Below, in pieces: positions 1 to 12,200 of a DNA stretch of 64,000 nt. Positions within the stretch are counted from its first letter, which is position 1, and each line of letters opens with the position of its first letter. This DNA is from Polytrichum commune. Its lineage: Eukaryota > Streptophyta > Polytrichopsida > Polytrichales > Polytrichaceae. Both the position numbers and the translations under genes were made by a program. Location of the stretch: contig OX485806.1 in NCBI GenBank assembly GCA_950295325.1, positions 25,918,001-25,982,000 on the forward strand, given 5' to 3'. The notes beneath the pieces are model-generated. The model made no database searches. It saw only the letters and a program-made list of their open reading frames with translations, and was not told the origin of the DNA.

Positions 1-1500
1 CACACAGTCCTTGCTATTCATTTACCAACAATCTACTAACGGATTGTGAAGATTTACTAAACATAGCACTTGCAACTCAACCATGCTATATGAAGGATAA
101 GTTTCCGTCACACTAAATGAGGCTTGTAAACCAAAAAGGGTAAACTAGCCACCGCCAACTGTGACAATTGGCGGGGCCCAACCACAAAATGTTGAATGAC
201 AACAATGTCTTCTGACACCTCCAGCCTAGGTCATGGGAGGTTAACCTGTCATCCGCTCTGAACCTTGCCCATGTCCCATGATCTAGATCTTGGAACTACG
301 ACACATCAGACTTATAGAACATGAACATGGTCACATTTTGGGACAAGCACATGTCCCAAACAAGGTTGCACTTTGGTACATTATGTTTGAACGTGGAAAT
401 TCATGCCATCATGCAGAGCATGTACCAAGCGACATTCTAAAAAAAACAAAAATAGATTTGGACATTTGAAATGAGATTTGAAAATTTGAAACTAGATCTA
501 GGCGGCATGAACCACCAAGGAAATCCTAATGAGACCCTAGGGTACTGACATGGATGAAACAAATCAACCTTTTGCTCAAGTATAATGTAGTGCCCAATGT
601 TTCACATTGCATTGGTGTATTGGTGCTAATTTGGTGGTGTAAGGCTTGCATGTAGACATTGCAACACATTGTGATATGTGTTCTAGTTTATATATTGGAT
701 TTGTGATAGAGGTTGCACCACATTGTGGTGTTGGGGTTCAACATTAGCACTCTTAGTGAGGTTATTTCCTCTTGCTAACTTGTTTTGAAGCCCTCATTGA
801 GGTTGCCGCATAAAGGTTTGTGAGCTTTCATCTTCTTGCATAGGCCTTTGATTTTTTTTTCCGCAAGCATCCTATTGTAACACAAAGGTTCGCTCAATCA
901 AAGATCCTGCAACCTTGTTTTGAAACCATGACTATTGCTACCTCATAGGTCCTGACCTATGTTCACTTCATTCTCATCAAATTTGACACTTGTTGGCCGC
1001 CGCTTCAAAGTTCTTCACTGGCATTACTCTATCTCATCATCATCATCATCTCTCTTCTTCACAACCTACATTGTTCTGTAGCTATTGTCAAAACTTGTGC
1101 AAAACATGTTTACGCTAATTGTCAAATATGACCTTGTGTGAAACATAAATATAGTTTGACCGTACCAAATATTTTATGGGGAGAACCAACTTCTATTACA
1201 AATGAACTACACTAAATATGATATTCAACGTTTGATACACTAAACATAAACACATACACTAAATGTCAATAACCCTATGAAAGTAAGTAACATTAAATGT
1301 AAACTTAAACACTAAATATCAACTATGATAGTATGTGGAAGTTACATGTTTGAATATAGTGTTAATAAGGATATGAAAAAAAAATGGGAAAAGGAGAATT
1401 CTAGCATATCTTCTAACACTAATTGCCAAGGAACTGAAAATTAGTGTTGAGTAGGGTATGGTGGTAACAACACTAAATATAATCAAACACTATATACCGA
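1..1500. other. AT-rich intergenic DNA without recognisable gene
   Basis: I see no open frame with recognisable protein content on either strand. The stretch is AT-rich and has scattered short motifs resembling the termini of the mariner-like MITEs found later in the window (for example CACTAAAT near 1,260 and 1,310), which suggests very old MITE debris. A short ATC trinucleotide run lies near 1,035-1,050. Confidence 0.5.
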
Positions 1501-2104
1501 TCATGTTAGAGAACTACATGAAATATACCTCGCATAAGTAAAGGAAACCCGAAAGATATTAACATGTAACCGATTGGACTTGGAAACACTAAGATCTTGA
1601 CCAATGATGCCCCAAAGTCTCCTCAAACACTCTTCACTTCCCGAGGGGCATCCACATGAGCTTCGTCAACCCATCATCCACATGTTGGATGAAAAAAATA
1701 CACTTCGGGTCCATTTAGCATCTGCCTAGGTGGCCATGATCATCCAGTCCGAGAATAGGGCTCCGTCCAAGCTGGCAGCCACGAGGGCACAGGGGAGGGT
1801 GGGAATGCCAAACCCAAATGGGAGAGAAGGAGCTTGGGACCTGCTTATTATTAATAACAATAAACCCCACAAACGCATTTCCTAACCAAGGATGAGTTTC
1901 GTGACTTTCGTCTATTCTGGGATGCAAATGGATAAGTTAGGAGTGTGGAGTTTCATCCATATTTGGGGTTCCCACCAACTTATTATATCACCTCTAAACC
2001 AGCTCCCTCACATGCCACCCACCTCACTTAGGTGTTGGTCAATGAACGCACAGAACTGACCGCTAAGTCATAAATGATTTACCGTCGAGTTTGAGAAATA
2101 ACCA

Positions 2105-2850
2105 GTGGAAGTTCAAGGCTTCAGGAAAAGTACCGATCGTTTTAGAGGAATTTGTGGAATATGCTTCAAATTACTAGAGATAAACCGTTGGATCACAAGT
2201 GGACTTGGAAACACTAGGACCCTGATCGATTTTGCCCTAAACTCTCCCTGCACACTGGTGTGGGTTCACGAGAAGAATTATCTTCACACATCACTATACC
2301 ATGTATGGTGTTTTGTGTAATCGATTGAAGTTCAAGACTTCAGGAAAATTAGCGGTCGTTTTAGAGAAATTTATGGATTATACTTCGAATCTCTAAAGAT
2401 AAACCAGTAGATCACAATTGGACTTGGAAACACTAGGATCCTGATCGATTTTGCCCAAATTAAACTCTCTCTGCACACTGGTGTGGGTTCACGAGAAGAA
2501 TTATCTTCACACATCACTATACCATGTATGGTATTTAGTGTAACCGTTTGCAGTTCAAGACTTCAGGAAAATTAGCGATCGTTTTAGAGGGATTTGTGGA
2601 ATATACTTCAAATTATTAAAGTTATCCCATTGGATCATGCTTGGACTTGGAAACACTAGGATACTGATCGATTTTCCCCAAAAATCTCCCTGCACACTGG
2701 TGTGGGTTCACGAGAAGAATTATCTTCACACATCATTATATCATGTATGGTATTTAGTGTAACCTATTGAAGTTCAAGACCTCAGGAAAATTACGTATTG
2801 TTTTAGAGGGATCTGTGGAATATACTTCAGACTTGGATTACTCAAAAAAA
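2105..2850 (+). repeat. Tandem array, ~220 bp unit (repeat family R1)
   Basis: The phrase GAAGTTCAAG (with one GCAGTTCAAG variant) starts at 2,108, 2,327, 2,550 and 2,769, so the unit is 219-223 bp and there are a little over three copies. Each unit then contains TTTTAGAGG, GGACTTGGAAACACTAGGA, a CTGATCGATTTT block and TGTGGGTTCACGAGAAGAAT. The same sequence occurs as single dispersed copies elsewhere in the window (39.6, 42.3, 44.4, 56.5 and 60.9 kb), and a partial copy lies at 1,555-1,620. No protein is implied; the short ORF starting at 2,105 merely crosses the first unit. Confidence 0.85.
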
Positions 2851-3772
2851 TAGTCAATGGTCTTGCAACTTATGATTCTCACATACATGGCAAAAGACAA
2901 GTCTACATACTCTTTAGAGAAATTAGATTTCTACAATGTCAAGAATGTTCTTCAAATTCCGTTAACGCTCAAAAACAAGTCACGTAGAGAGAGCTATTTC
3001 TATAGGATTGCTAGCCTATATGTCTTTTGATGAGCAAATGTCAATATTCAATATACACGCCCCTTTCAATCAAACTATGGTCCTTTCAATCACTACTTCC
3101 TAAAATCTCAAGACAATAGCCTATTCAGACATGTCTTACTTAGGAGTTTTCTAATTCAACTACTATCATATTCTCACTTACTTTTTGATTGTGGTTGAAA
3201 CAATAAAAAATCTATACCACAAATATTTTAATATTTAAAAAATGAAGGATTCCATAATAATCTTTATTTTGTCTCTTGAGATTGGAGGTATATGCTATTG
3301 ACTTTTATATTTTATCATTGGAAGTTCTTTCATCAACACCAAAAAATAAATAAATAAATGTCAAATTTTTTTTGAAGATTGGTATGCAGTATATATCTAT
3401 AATGGTATGTTATTTCATTTATTTGAGACATGTTTATCTTCTTAATTTATTTCAAATGTTTCTCATTAGACCAAATCAAGGGTCTCTAAACTCACCTTAG
3501 GGATCGAATTGGCTTTGAATAGAAATCCCCTCACTATACAATGAACTTCTCTACTTTTTCACCGTCCCCCATTATAGGTGTTGTAAAACTCTACTTGTTG
3601 GTCATAAGAGTGGCTAGTGAATTATAATCTTCTTGTTTCTTTCTATATTTTAAAATGAAATTGCAAGTGAAAGAAAAATGAATGATCTTGCCACTTGCAT
3701 GAACTACGGTGTTTCTTCATTTACAAGTTGGTGTAAATCTACATGTAATCCCGAAACTGGCATTACGAGAAC

Positions 3773-4145
3773 TACACTTAATATGTTATTTATTGTCATA
3801 TGTATTTTATGTCACTATGGTAACATCCGGGTGACACTTCTTATGAATAAGTGAGCAAATATTGTCATCAATAATGGAAGAGTCATCCATTGGCATAAAA
3901 ACTACCTTCTCTTGTCAACAACTTGTGATGAAAAATTGTCATGGATGATTGAAACTTAGATGAAAAAACGCTTGGTAAGTGACAATGATTGCAACACTGT
4001 AAATCTATAATCTCCCAAAAGAATTACAAGGAATGATAAATAATGTTGGGTTAACATATAGTAGTGGTGACACTATACAACAGTTTATAATTAGTATTGA
4101 GCAAGACAATTAGAATTGGTGACACTTAATATCATATTTAGTGTA
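3773..4145. mobile_element. Mariner-like MITE, 369 bp, TA target duplication
   Basis: The element spans 3,775-4,143 and is flanked by TA on both sides. Its terminal inverted repeats are imperfect: the left end reads CACTTAATATGTTATTTATT and the right end, read inward on the minus strand, reads CACTAAATATGATATTAAGT. A second copy of the whole sequence lies at 41,599-41,971, sharing internal segments such as GACACTTCTTATGAATAAGTG-like text and the TTGTGATGAAA block. TA duplication and short inverted repeats are typical of Tc1/mariner-type non-autonomous elements. The family assignment is inferred, because no transposase is present. Confidence 0.75.
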
Positions 4146-4850
4146 CCTCCTTATCAAAGGTGAACACCTTGAACAAGGGCGAACAAGATGGCTGACACTT
4201 ATCTCCCCAAAGCCCCAAAGTTCCCATAAGATTGGTGGAAAACCACTTGTTCACTATGATACCCCCATTATGATCGGGTGGATCATAGGTGGTAGGGTGC
4301 ATCAAAAATCAAGTCATAGGAAGGTCACCCATACAAGTATTATTCTAGCCTTAAGCAACTTAACCCCGGAATTCCCATGGGATCCAGGTTAAGGCCTTGG
4401 GTTTAAGCCACCCTAATGGCAAGTAATACCATTAAAGAGGTAAGCTACCACTATTATGGCACCTTATTACCTCAAGTTGGGTTTGGAAAACAAAAAATCA
4501 AGTCAACAAATTAGAACATGACCTTCAAGAGCAATCCATGCAAGTAAGGGAGAGAGGAAATCATCATGAACAAGCCTACCTCTCATTCATCCAACATAAA
4601 AGCCATCAAACAGTATGTAACCCCATATATACTATTTGTAGTTTGATTGACACCATAATTAGTTTTAAAGACCCCAAATTAGTACAGTTCAAGTCATTTG
4701 AGGTGAAACAACCACAAATCTATAGGGGTCAAGTTTCAATGTTGGATATATACAAGGACGCTCGTATGCAATAATCCTTCTCTTTGAACATCAATGTAAA
4801 TTCAAGCCTACCCCACTGTAGCATTCATGAACCTCAAATTGGTTATGGAT
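4146..4850. other. Intergenic stretch, no gene recognised
   Basis: Two short plus-strand ORFs (83 and 78 codons, at 4,141-4,392 and 4,538-4,774) run through here, but neither has a recognisable motif. The first starts inside the preceding MITE. I treat the stretch as non-coding. Confidence 0.4.
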
Positions 4851-4853
4851 AAA

Positions 4854-5849
4854 CTAACAAGCCTTTTGAGGCGGGTTGTTGACAACTAAGGTTGTGTTAA
4901 TGCGTAGCTTGGATGGGTTGCCGGTGTCCCAGTCATGTGTTACGCTAACCTTGAGTTTCTCATGGTTGTAGAATAGGTTGTGCTCTAAGATCGAGTCTCT
5001 TGCTTTTTCGGTGGCTAGAGTAAGTAATGCATAGTCTTTTGAAACTTCCGGTTTTGTCAAGGTCAAGAACTCAAGTTTTGGCCTCCATAGTAGCTTTCAT
5101 GTACTAGAATTTTGAAGTTGTTTTCTGTAGTGTGGCAAGGTAGAGTGTCACCTTTGATGTGGAGTCAAAGGTTTCGCACCTTTGTGACCAACTCAAGGCC
5201 CTTTTCAACTTTACCGATGACCCACTCTCCTCCTAGTGCCACCACAAATGCACGTTCTCCTCTCAATAGTGTTAATCTATTTTTGAGCATGTGCTTAAGA
5301 TGTAGCTTGAGAAACGCCCAATTCTTGGTGATTTGGTTCAAACCAACATCAATTGGGCTTGAGTAGTCCATACCAAGAAGTATGTTCATCTTATGTAGAT
5401 AGTTGACTTCGGACATCTCCTTTGATGAATCCGGTGTCGAAGCAAATAGTGATGTGAAAGCCCTCATATAGCCCAGTGTCTCGTTTCATCTTTTCATGTT
5501 TTGGAAGTAGTGTGAAATGAAGGTGGTGTCCAGAGACCACATCCGGCCTCTCATGTGGGTAAAGGCATTGACGTCTCCTCAGGAACGATTAGCGGAAAGT
5601 TCAAAATTCTTTAATTTCGGTGAGTGTTGTCCCCATGTTGAAGAACTCTCCAACATCCGATTGGGTGTCCTTGAAGATAAGTTTGCCTCGTTGAATGGCC
5701 ATGTCTTCATGGGTGGGATATCCATACCACATTTGTGTGACAATTTTGATGCTAAGGATTGCTACCTTGTGGTGTGTCCGACTGTGTGAGCCCTCCATGT
5801 TGCTTTTGGGTTGGTTCACACAAGTCCCAAGTCCCAAGTTCCAAGTCAC
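4854..5849 (-). pseudogene. Degenerate coding remnant, probably mobile-element derived
   Basis: Three minus-strand ORFs follow one another in the same direction: 5,849-5,601, 5,467-5,165 and 5,066-4,854. Together they read like one broken protein. The first piece contains YGYPTHEDMAIQRGK, the second HLKHMLKNRLTLLRGERAF, and the last contains YNHEKLKVSV followed by INTTLVVNNPPQ, which resembles the start of an RNA-binding (RRM-like) fold. Stops and frameshifts separate them. I do not recognise the family. The setting among repeats, and the absence of splice-like boundaries at the breaks, favour a decayed element gene over a host gene. Confidence 0.35.
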
Positions 5850-6184
5850 ATGAGGTCAATCCATGCAATCTCAATTATTGAGAGCATGAAAATTGGGACT
5901 TACCACTTCACATGGGATCCCCAGTCTTAAATCCCAACTATGACATGGATGCCTACATAGCAACACTTTTTGGAGGTGAAGTTTGGGACTTGTGTTGCGA
6001 GTTGGGTCGAGCAAAAGAACCAGACCCAACTCTCAACCCAGTCCCATGAATATTTTTTCATAAAATAATCAATATCTGATCTTAATGATATTTAACCATG
6101 TTTTAGTGATTACTTGAGACTCACAAGTTGGGACTTGCTAACATGAGTGGGACTTGGGACTTGGGACCCATGTGAACCGGCTCT
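5808..6184. mobile_element. MITE with ~30 bp inverted repeats (GGTTCACA family)
   Basis: The left end reads GGGTTGGTTCACACAAGTCC and continues into CCAAGTCCCAAG. The right end, reverse-complemented, reads GAGCCGGTTCACATGGGTCC and continues into CCAAGTCCCAAG, so about 24 of 31 terminal positions match. The interior repeats TGGGACTTG-like words in both orientations. The termini are related to those of the nested MITE at 43,157-43,536 (GGGTCGGTTCACAC/GGGCCGGTTCACAC), so this is one family. I could not define a target duplication with confidence. Confidence 0.7.
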
Positions 6185-6439
6185 AAGCAAATCAGGCCTG
6201 CTTACATTTGATACAAATAGCTGATTGCAATCAAGATTCAGATCCGAAAACTACCCCAAAGATGTGCAAATTATATGCCTATTTGTAGAGCAACTTGGAC
6301 TACCATCAAGGAGGTATCATTCAACCTTCCTTGGCCCTTCCAATGCATGTAGACAAACTCACTGCATGCTGAGTCCTATCATAGAAAGACAATGTTAAGT
6401 AAAGCAGATGAGATCATGGGTTTAGTACTAAACTTTGCG

Positions 6440-6515
6440 TTTATGAGAATTAACATAAAATTGGCTCAGTTGGCCTTCTGTGACTGTCTCAAAATAAAAT
6501 AAAAATAAAATAACG
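6440..6515 (+). mobile_element. Tiny 3' tail of a plus-strand LINE
   Basis: The sequence CAGTTGGCCTTCTGTGACTGTCTC followed by an A-rich tail (AAAATAAAATAAAAATAAAAT) closely matches the 3' end of the minus-strand LINE beginning at 6,561, whose end reads GGTTGGCCTTCTGTCTC followed by poly(A). It is therefore a severely 5'-truncated copy of the same LINE family in the opposite orientation, lying tail to tail with the larger copy. Confidence 0.6.
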
Positions 6516-6560
6516 TCACCTAGGTTTTCTGGATGCTTAAATTATCGTACACAAAGCGTT

Positions 6561-8040
6561 TTTTTTTTTTTTTTTTTTTGAGACAGAAGGCCAACCGAGC
6601 CAACGCCAAATGAATTGAAACCAAAGGAAAAACGCGCCCATCAAGAGGGGAGGCGGGGCCCCTCGGACGCGAAACACCGCCAAGGAAAGAGAAAGGACAA
6701 ACAATCCCCACCAAGGACAACCCCCGGAACCACCAAGCCAAGGACCACCCCCACCCCACCGGCCAAGGACAACCCCCAAACCACCAAAAGAGAACCACTA
6801 CCTATCACCTTTGCCTTTCCAATTCCACTCAATATGTAAATTGCGTCTTCTACATAAAACATTCCTATTACCCCAAGTCTTGTTGAAACCTTTGAGCATC
6901 GCCACCGCGGAAAAGCTACTAATTTTGATTTGTTTGATCACCCGATTCCAAGTTGCTTTGGCGTATATGATAAGTTCATCCCAAATGCGGTGTTTGACCT
7001 TAGTTTCATGCCACTGCTCATTGTTGAAGACCCTATCATTGCGTTCGATCCAAATAGTCCAGAGGGTAATGCCCCGGAGTAGATGCCAAATCTTACTTTT
7101 CTTACCAAATTTACGCGGGAGCCTTTCCCCAAAAAGAGCTTGTTTCCAATTGAAATTGTCGTAGTTACCGGTCCTGACCCCACACAGTTCGTGCATAATG
7201 AAGGTGGCCCATCTCCATGCCCTTCGTGCTTGGATACAATCCCAAAATTTGTGTTTCACTGATTCGCTCGTGTTAGGAAGGCAAAAAGGACACTATTTAG
7301 AGATAGAAACTGGGGCGATACGAGCCCTCCATTCATTAACGGCAACTGTTTTATGCCAAATTGACCAGATGAAGGCGGCCTCCTTTCCGGCCCGGAGCGG
7401 ATCCCACACTTGCGACCAATAAAATTTGTAGTTACCTGGAAGGTAACCTTGCCATTTATCGGCCGCGCGGGTGGTGTCTGGGTTTCTTTTACTAATTGCT
7501 TCCCTACCATCCTTGGTGGTGTAATCAAGGAACTGTCCTCCATCACTCCATCTCCACCGGTCTGGATCCCACCCAAGAGTGGCAATCTTACCATAGAAGA
7601 ACGTGATTAGTTCTTTGTCTTCCCCTTCCCATTTCAGCCCTCTTTGGGTAGTATGATCTTAACTTTATGGAAAAAAACCCTCAGTTCTCCTTCTGGTTTT
7701 TCCCATTCCCTGAGGCATCTCGAGTGCGTGCCAACCGTGAAGCACTGCACTGGGAGAGGGATGACAAGGTGTTGCAGTTGCATACATGCTGGTGCGTAGT
7801 CCTCTTCACAACGGAAAACCAATGCGGGGTCCTCTCCTCCGTCCACATAGAATCCTACCCATTCCCCTTGGTAAGTAGAGTCCTCGTCATCTTCTAGTAA
7901 GTTTCTCCATTTACCACTGATCTTATCCGTTAGCATATGCCAATCCCCTTCGCCTGTTGTAATGAGGCCAAATTTGTTCTTAGCCTCCTCCCATGTGAGA
8001 AAGTTCCGTTGCACGCTATCCCAAACGTCATCCACACACT
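6561..8040 (-). mobile_element. L1-type LINE, 3' part: zinc-ribbon region and poly(A) tail
   Basis: On the minus strand this is the downstream portion of the LINE split by the CACTA insertion. The poly(A) tail appears as a run of 19 or so T residues at 6,561-6,579. Reading upstream of it, 6,798-7,259 encodes KHKFWDCIQARRAWRW and LWTIWIERNDRVFNN, the conserved reverse-transcriptase-associated zinc-binding (zf-RVT) region and following segment. 7,256-7,600 adds YFYGKI- and KWQGY-like segments in shifted frames. 7,634-8,037 carries CVDDVWDSVQRNFLTWEEA. Frameshifts separate the three blocks, so the copy is dead. The coding sequence stops abruptly at 8,040, where the CACTA terminus begins, and resumes at 34,436. 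Confidence 0.85.
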
Positions 8041-9207
8041 CACTACTACAAAACACGTCTTTTACAACTGGGTTTTCCAACTCATACAAGTGAGAAAACC
8101 AGGACTTTACTGACGTGGAAAACGACCAGTCGCTCCGGACAAGCAGTAAAGGAATATCGGACAGGACGTTCCCAATGGATACGTTCCCAATGGCAGTGAA
8201 GTTGGACTTGCGACGCGTGCCTTACTTCATAGAGTCATGTCCTATTTCACTATGTTTTGGCAATATAAGTAAGATACGACACACGTCCATATAACTCAAC
8301 GAAGTGATACAATATCACGGGCACTAGTCATGTAAGGTTTTGTTTACTTCACTGAACAAAGTAATACAATGAAAAATGTGTATACATACATTCCAAATTA
8401 CTAGTGAACGATAAGAACGTGGTTGAAACAAATATGTAACCACATGGCTAAGATTAATTGAATTAATTCTCACACATTACTTATTCCAGTAATCGCGGAC
8501 AACCAAGTGGGTAGTCAATAACGTTGCGTAGTTAGCTTCTTTGACTTTAGGTAGTAAATACATACAACAACTGCATATTTTCTTACTTCACGTCGTCATG
8601 TAAACATCACTGTCTGGAGTGATGTTTACCTCAACCAGTGGTTTATGATCTACGTTGTTAGGTCATGTGGTTCACGAATGTCTTTTTTGTGTATTACTAG
8701 CAGTGAAATATACATGATATTGCCAAGTGTATGTATAACTGTACGTAGTAAGTGTCTGTGACTACCAAGAGTGAATACATATTTAGATGGCATATATTTC
8801 TTACTCGAAGTCATGATATCTATATTACTATGTAACGTAATGTAGACAACAAATTCTGGTATTTTTTGTACGTTGTGAGGTTATGTGGTCTTCACATGTC
8901 TTTAGTGTATATTATTGGTACTGCAGTGAATATCGACTGCGCTAAGTGGCATGATTAGGCTGCAACTGTGCGCGTTTACTGCTACTAGTAACATGCGGCT
9001 GACTCAACATAGTCATAAATTTATGGCATTAATAATATATTGATATTTATCATACAAGGATCATCGCAAACATGATCATTTAGTTCAAAAACCAAATCAT
9101 ATTCATCCAATAGTATCATGAATGTTTCACAAATTGCTTCTAACAATGGTAAACACTGAATTCCAAATGTCTGCAAATCAACCTAGATCTACAAATCCAC
9201 TTCACAC
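8041..9207. promoter_or_regulatory. Left subterminal region of the CACTA element
   Basis: No protein is recognised here beyond the end of the TnpA-like gene. The sequence is AT-rich and repeats short words such as TACTTCAC, AAGTAATAC and GATGTTTAC in both orientations. In En/Spm elements, subterminal repeats bind TnpA, so these are plausible protein-binding sites, but that role is inferred only. Confidence 0.4.
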
Positions 9208-12200
9208 TCACGTAGCCGCACATAAATTTATACATTCGCTTAACCAAAGAATGTAATGGCCCTTCGCTTTGCCAATAGTAGTCACTGGAGGGTCGTCTCC
9301 AGTGAGAGGTTCGAGCAAAGGATAGTCGTCTTCAAGTGACTCCGTGATGGCCAATGATACATAACCATTGCCAATCACCTTCCCATGCAGCATCCCACCT
9401 GCTACATTTTGAACTACACCCTTCCCAATGGTTTTCGCTTTCGAATCCGGAGAATCATAGCCACGCAGGTAAACCAAGTCCCCCGTAGTCTGCACAATTT
9501 CCACGTACATATGTTACTGTTCCAAATTTTGAGCACGAATCACACTATTTTGCTGGTGTTGATATTTTCAGATCAAAGAAATATTCAATCCAAAGTACTA
9601 AAGTTACATTGTTGTCATATCTACTTTGCTATGTCAGTTTTTCTTTACTATGTCAAGTAATGTTTACTATGACATGTCCAGTAATGTTTACTATGTGCAG
9701 TAATGTTTACTATGTGCAGTAATGTTTACTATTTCATGTTTACTATGTCCAGTAATGTTTACTATGTCATGTTTACTATGTCCAGTAATGTTTACTGTGT
9801 CCAGTAATGCATCATCAGTTTAATTAACCCTGCAGAAATATATGAAATGTGCTTCCAAATCAAACATATAAATCATAATGAAAGCATCAACCACCTTAAG
9901 CCGAATTAAGTAAACAAATTGCGTCTTAAATCCATAATGAAGTAATTGAGAAACTTGAATTAATGTGCTTACTTGCACTTAGCTACCAGGCTTCATTAGT
10001 TTGACCGAATGCTCACCAAATCCTGAATGGGTGATGTCTTCTTTGACGCCTTTGTGCCAAGGGGAGGTTTGTCACCCCGGCGCTTGTCCGCCATTTCCTT
10101 GTCTCCTTCTTTCTCCGTTTTCTTCGAGCCTTTTTTTAATGGGCTACCCCTGGATTTTTCTGCAATGTGCAATCAAAACTACATATATTTAACAGATACT
10201 TTTCTATGTGCTCAAAATATATTAGCCATTCTAGGCTCAATAGTCAACATAATTGGGGGAATTTACATGACCACTTAAAGAGCACAAGACCTTCACTTTG
10301 ATATTGAATAACATAGTCATATGAAGTCTGAAAATCTTGAGGTTTACATGGATTGGCTTTCATCTGACTTAGGGTAGTAAGCCTCATTGACTTATGGTAG
10401 TAAATAGAAACAGTTACAATGAGCATTATCTCACTATTATTTTCACTATTCTATGTTTAGGCTACCTTTCGGTAGCAAGGGACCGGCCTCTAGAGTAAGT
10501 TTCTGTGACTCGCTGAGCCGAGCACGCTTCGGCCTGGGTCCCGAAGCCGGCTTTCCACCGTCAGCCGATGTTGCTTGGACAACTGACGGTACGCCGCCAC
10601 TGGAAACGTCCGGTGCCTACAACCAACAACAAATTAAGAGCGCATTAAAGCCCAACATTGAGCTAAAGAAGATTACACTATTACACATGAGGTTCTGAAA
10701 TTTGGAAATGATAGATTTACGTAATGGAAACATATTTATCATATGCCAATGCTTTCCAACGGAACCAATTCAAACCTCATACCTGTTCAGCCTCGTCATG
10801 CAATGAGGAGGCTTTCTGGGAGCCGCAGGGGATCTCTGGGCTCAGTGAGGTGACCTTCTCACCTGCAATGCCAAAGTCCATGGTCTTGCTTACCGGCTCC
10901 TTCGACTGAGAGCGTGCGGGTGGTGATACACTCTTACGGGAGTCTGCTCTGCCTTTGTGATCACTGGAAGGTTGCTCTCCACCTGAGGGAGCGCTGACCA
11001 TTCTTGAAACTGTGATGCCAAGCTTGGCCATCACCAATTCAATCGAGCTCTGCATTGCATTAAATTTATTTTCTAGGGCATTAAACCTGAGGTCTACCTC
11101 TGCCCTCCTCTCCTCCATTCCGGCATCCCGAGTGCGACTTACGTGCGGCGATACTCCAAACCCGCCCTCATACTGGGCGTCGCTGACTCCCCCCCTCGAC
11201 ATATTGGAACTGTTTGGTCGGCCGCCTTTGGACTTGGAGGTGTTCTTGTCGCGGACAAGTTCATCCTCGACCTCGTCCTGCCGAGGGTCCCTGTTTAATT
11301 CGGATGCCTGCAAGATCAATAATGAAATACTCGCATTTAGATAAATTGAACACCTATCTTTGCTCTACCCGCTGATGGTTAACTGTACAAAGTAACATCC
11401 AGAGCCTAATTGTCACGTCTACTGTGCATAGTTATAGGTGCATAGTAATATACAACTTTGCATAGTTAAAGGTTCATAGTAACCTACAACTTAACATTAA
11501 CTTTGAATTGAACATTTGTTTTCAACTATGCTAATATTTGGAGGTCACATTTATGTCTAGCACTTACCATCACGGTAAAGAATAGGGTGGTAACAACACT
11601 AATTATAATCATCGATACTCAAATATTACAATGAATTTACACTAATAACTCAAGCTTGCTCACCAGCCGGGCTCGGACCTCCCCTTCGGAGCGTCCAAAG
11701 GTAGAGACCTTCTTGACGCACTTCCTCGCCTCCCTCATCACATTCGCTTGATAGATTTTGCGAGGATCGCGTGTCAGCTCAACCATGTGCTGCCAGTGGT
11801 CTAATCGAATAGACTCAGGTCTGCATAAACCTTTTAATATGCGCATCTTCATCTGCGCTCTCTTACTTTTCAGCTGCTGACCTAGGTTAGATTTGAAAAC
11901 TTCATACCTCAACACCCTCGTTTCTCCTCTCGAGCCGCGATACTCCCAGTTCTCCTTCATCCGTGTGAATATGTTGTCGAGAGCCATTTCGGACTGATCG
12001 TTTACGTTGTCCACGCTCCAGTCCAGATCGCTGGAGTAGCCTCGCAGCGCGTTCAGCCACTGCGGCCTATACACACCGCTAGGATTGCCTACAAAAAACT
12101 ATACGAATCAGCCACAAACCTCCTTCAACAAATAACAATAGTCATGTGTTAAGGGCATACACATTATATTGTCACAGGTTGTAGTAGGCACTAACTCTAC

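Noticed and set aside
10453-10698. Plus-strand ORF at 10,453
   Set aside because: It is opposite a TnpA-like exon (10,616-10,466) that has matching splice sites and phase on the minus strand.
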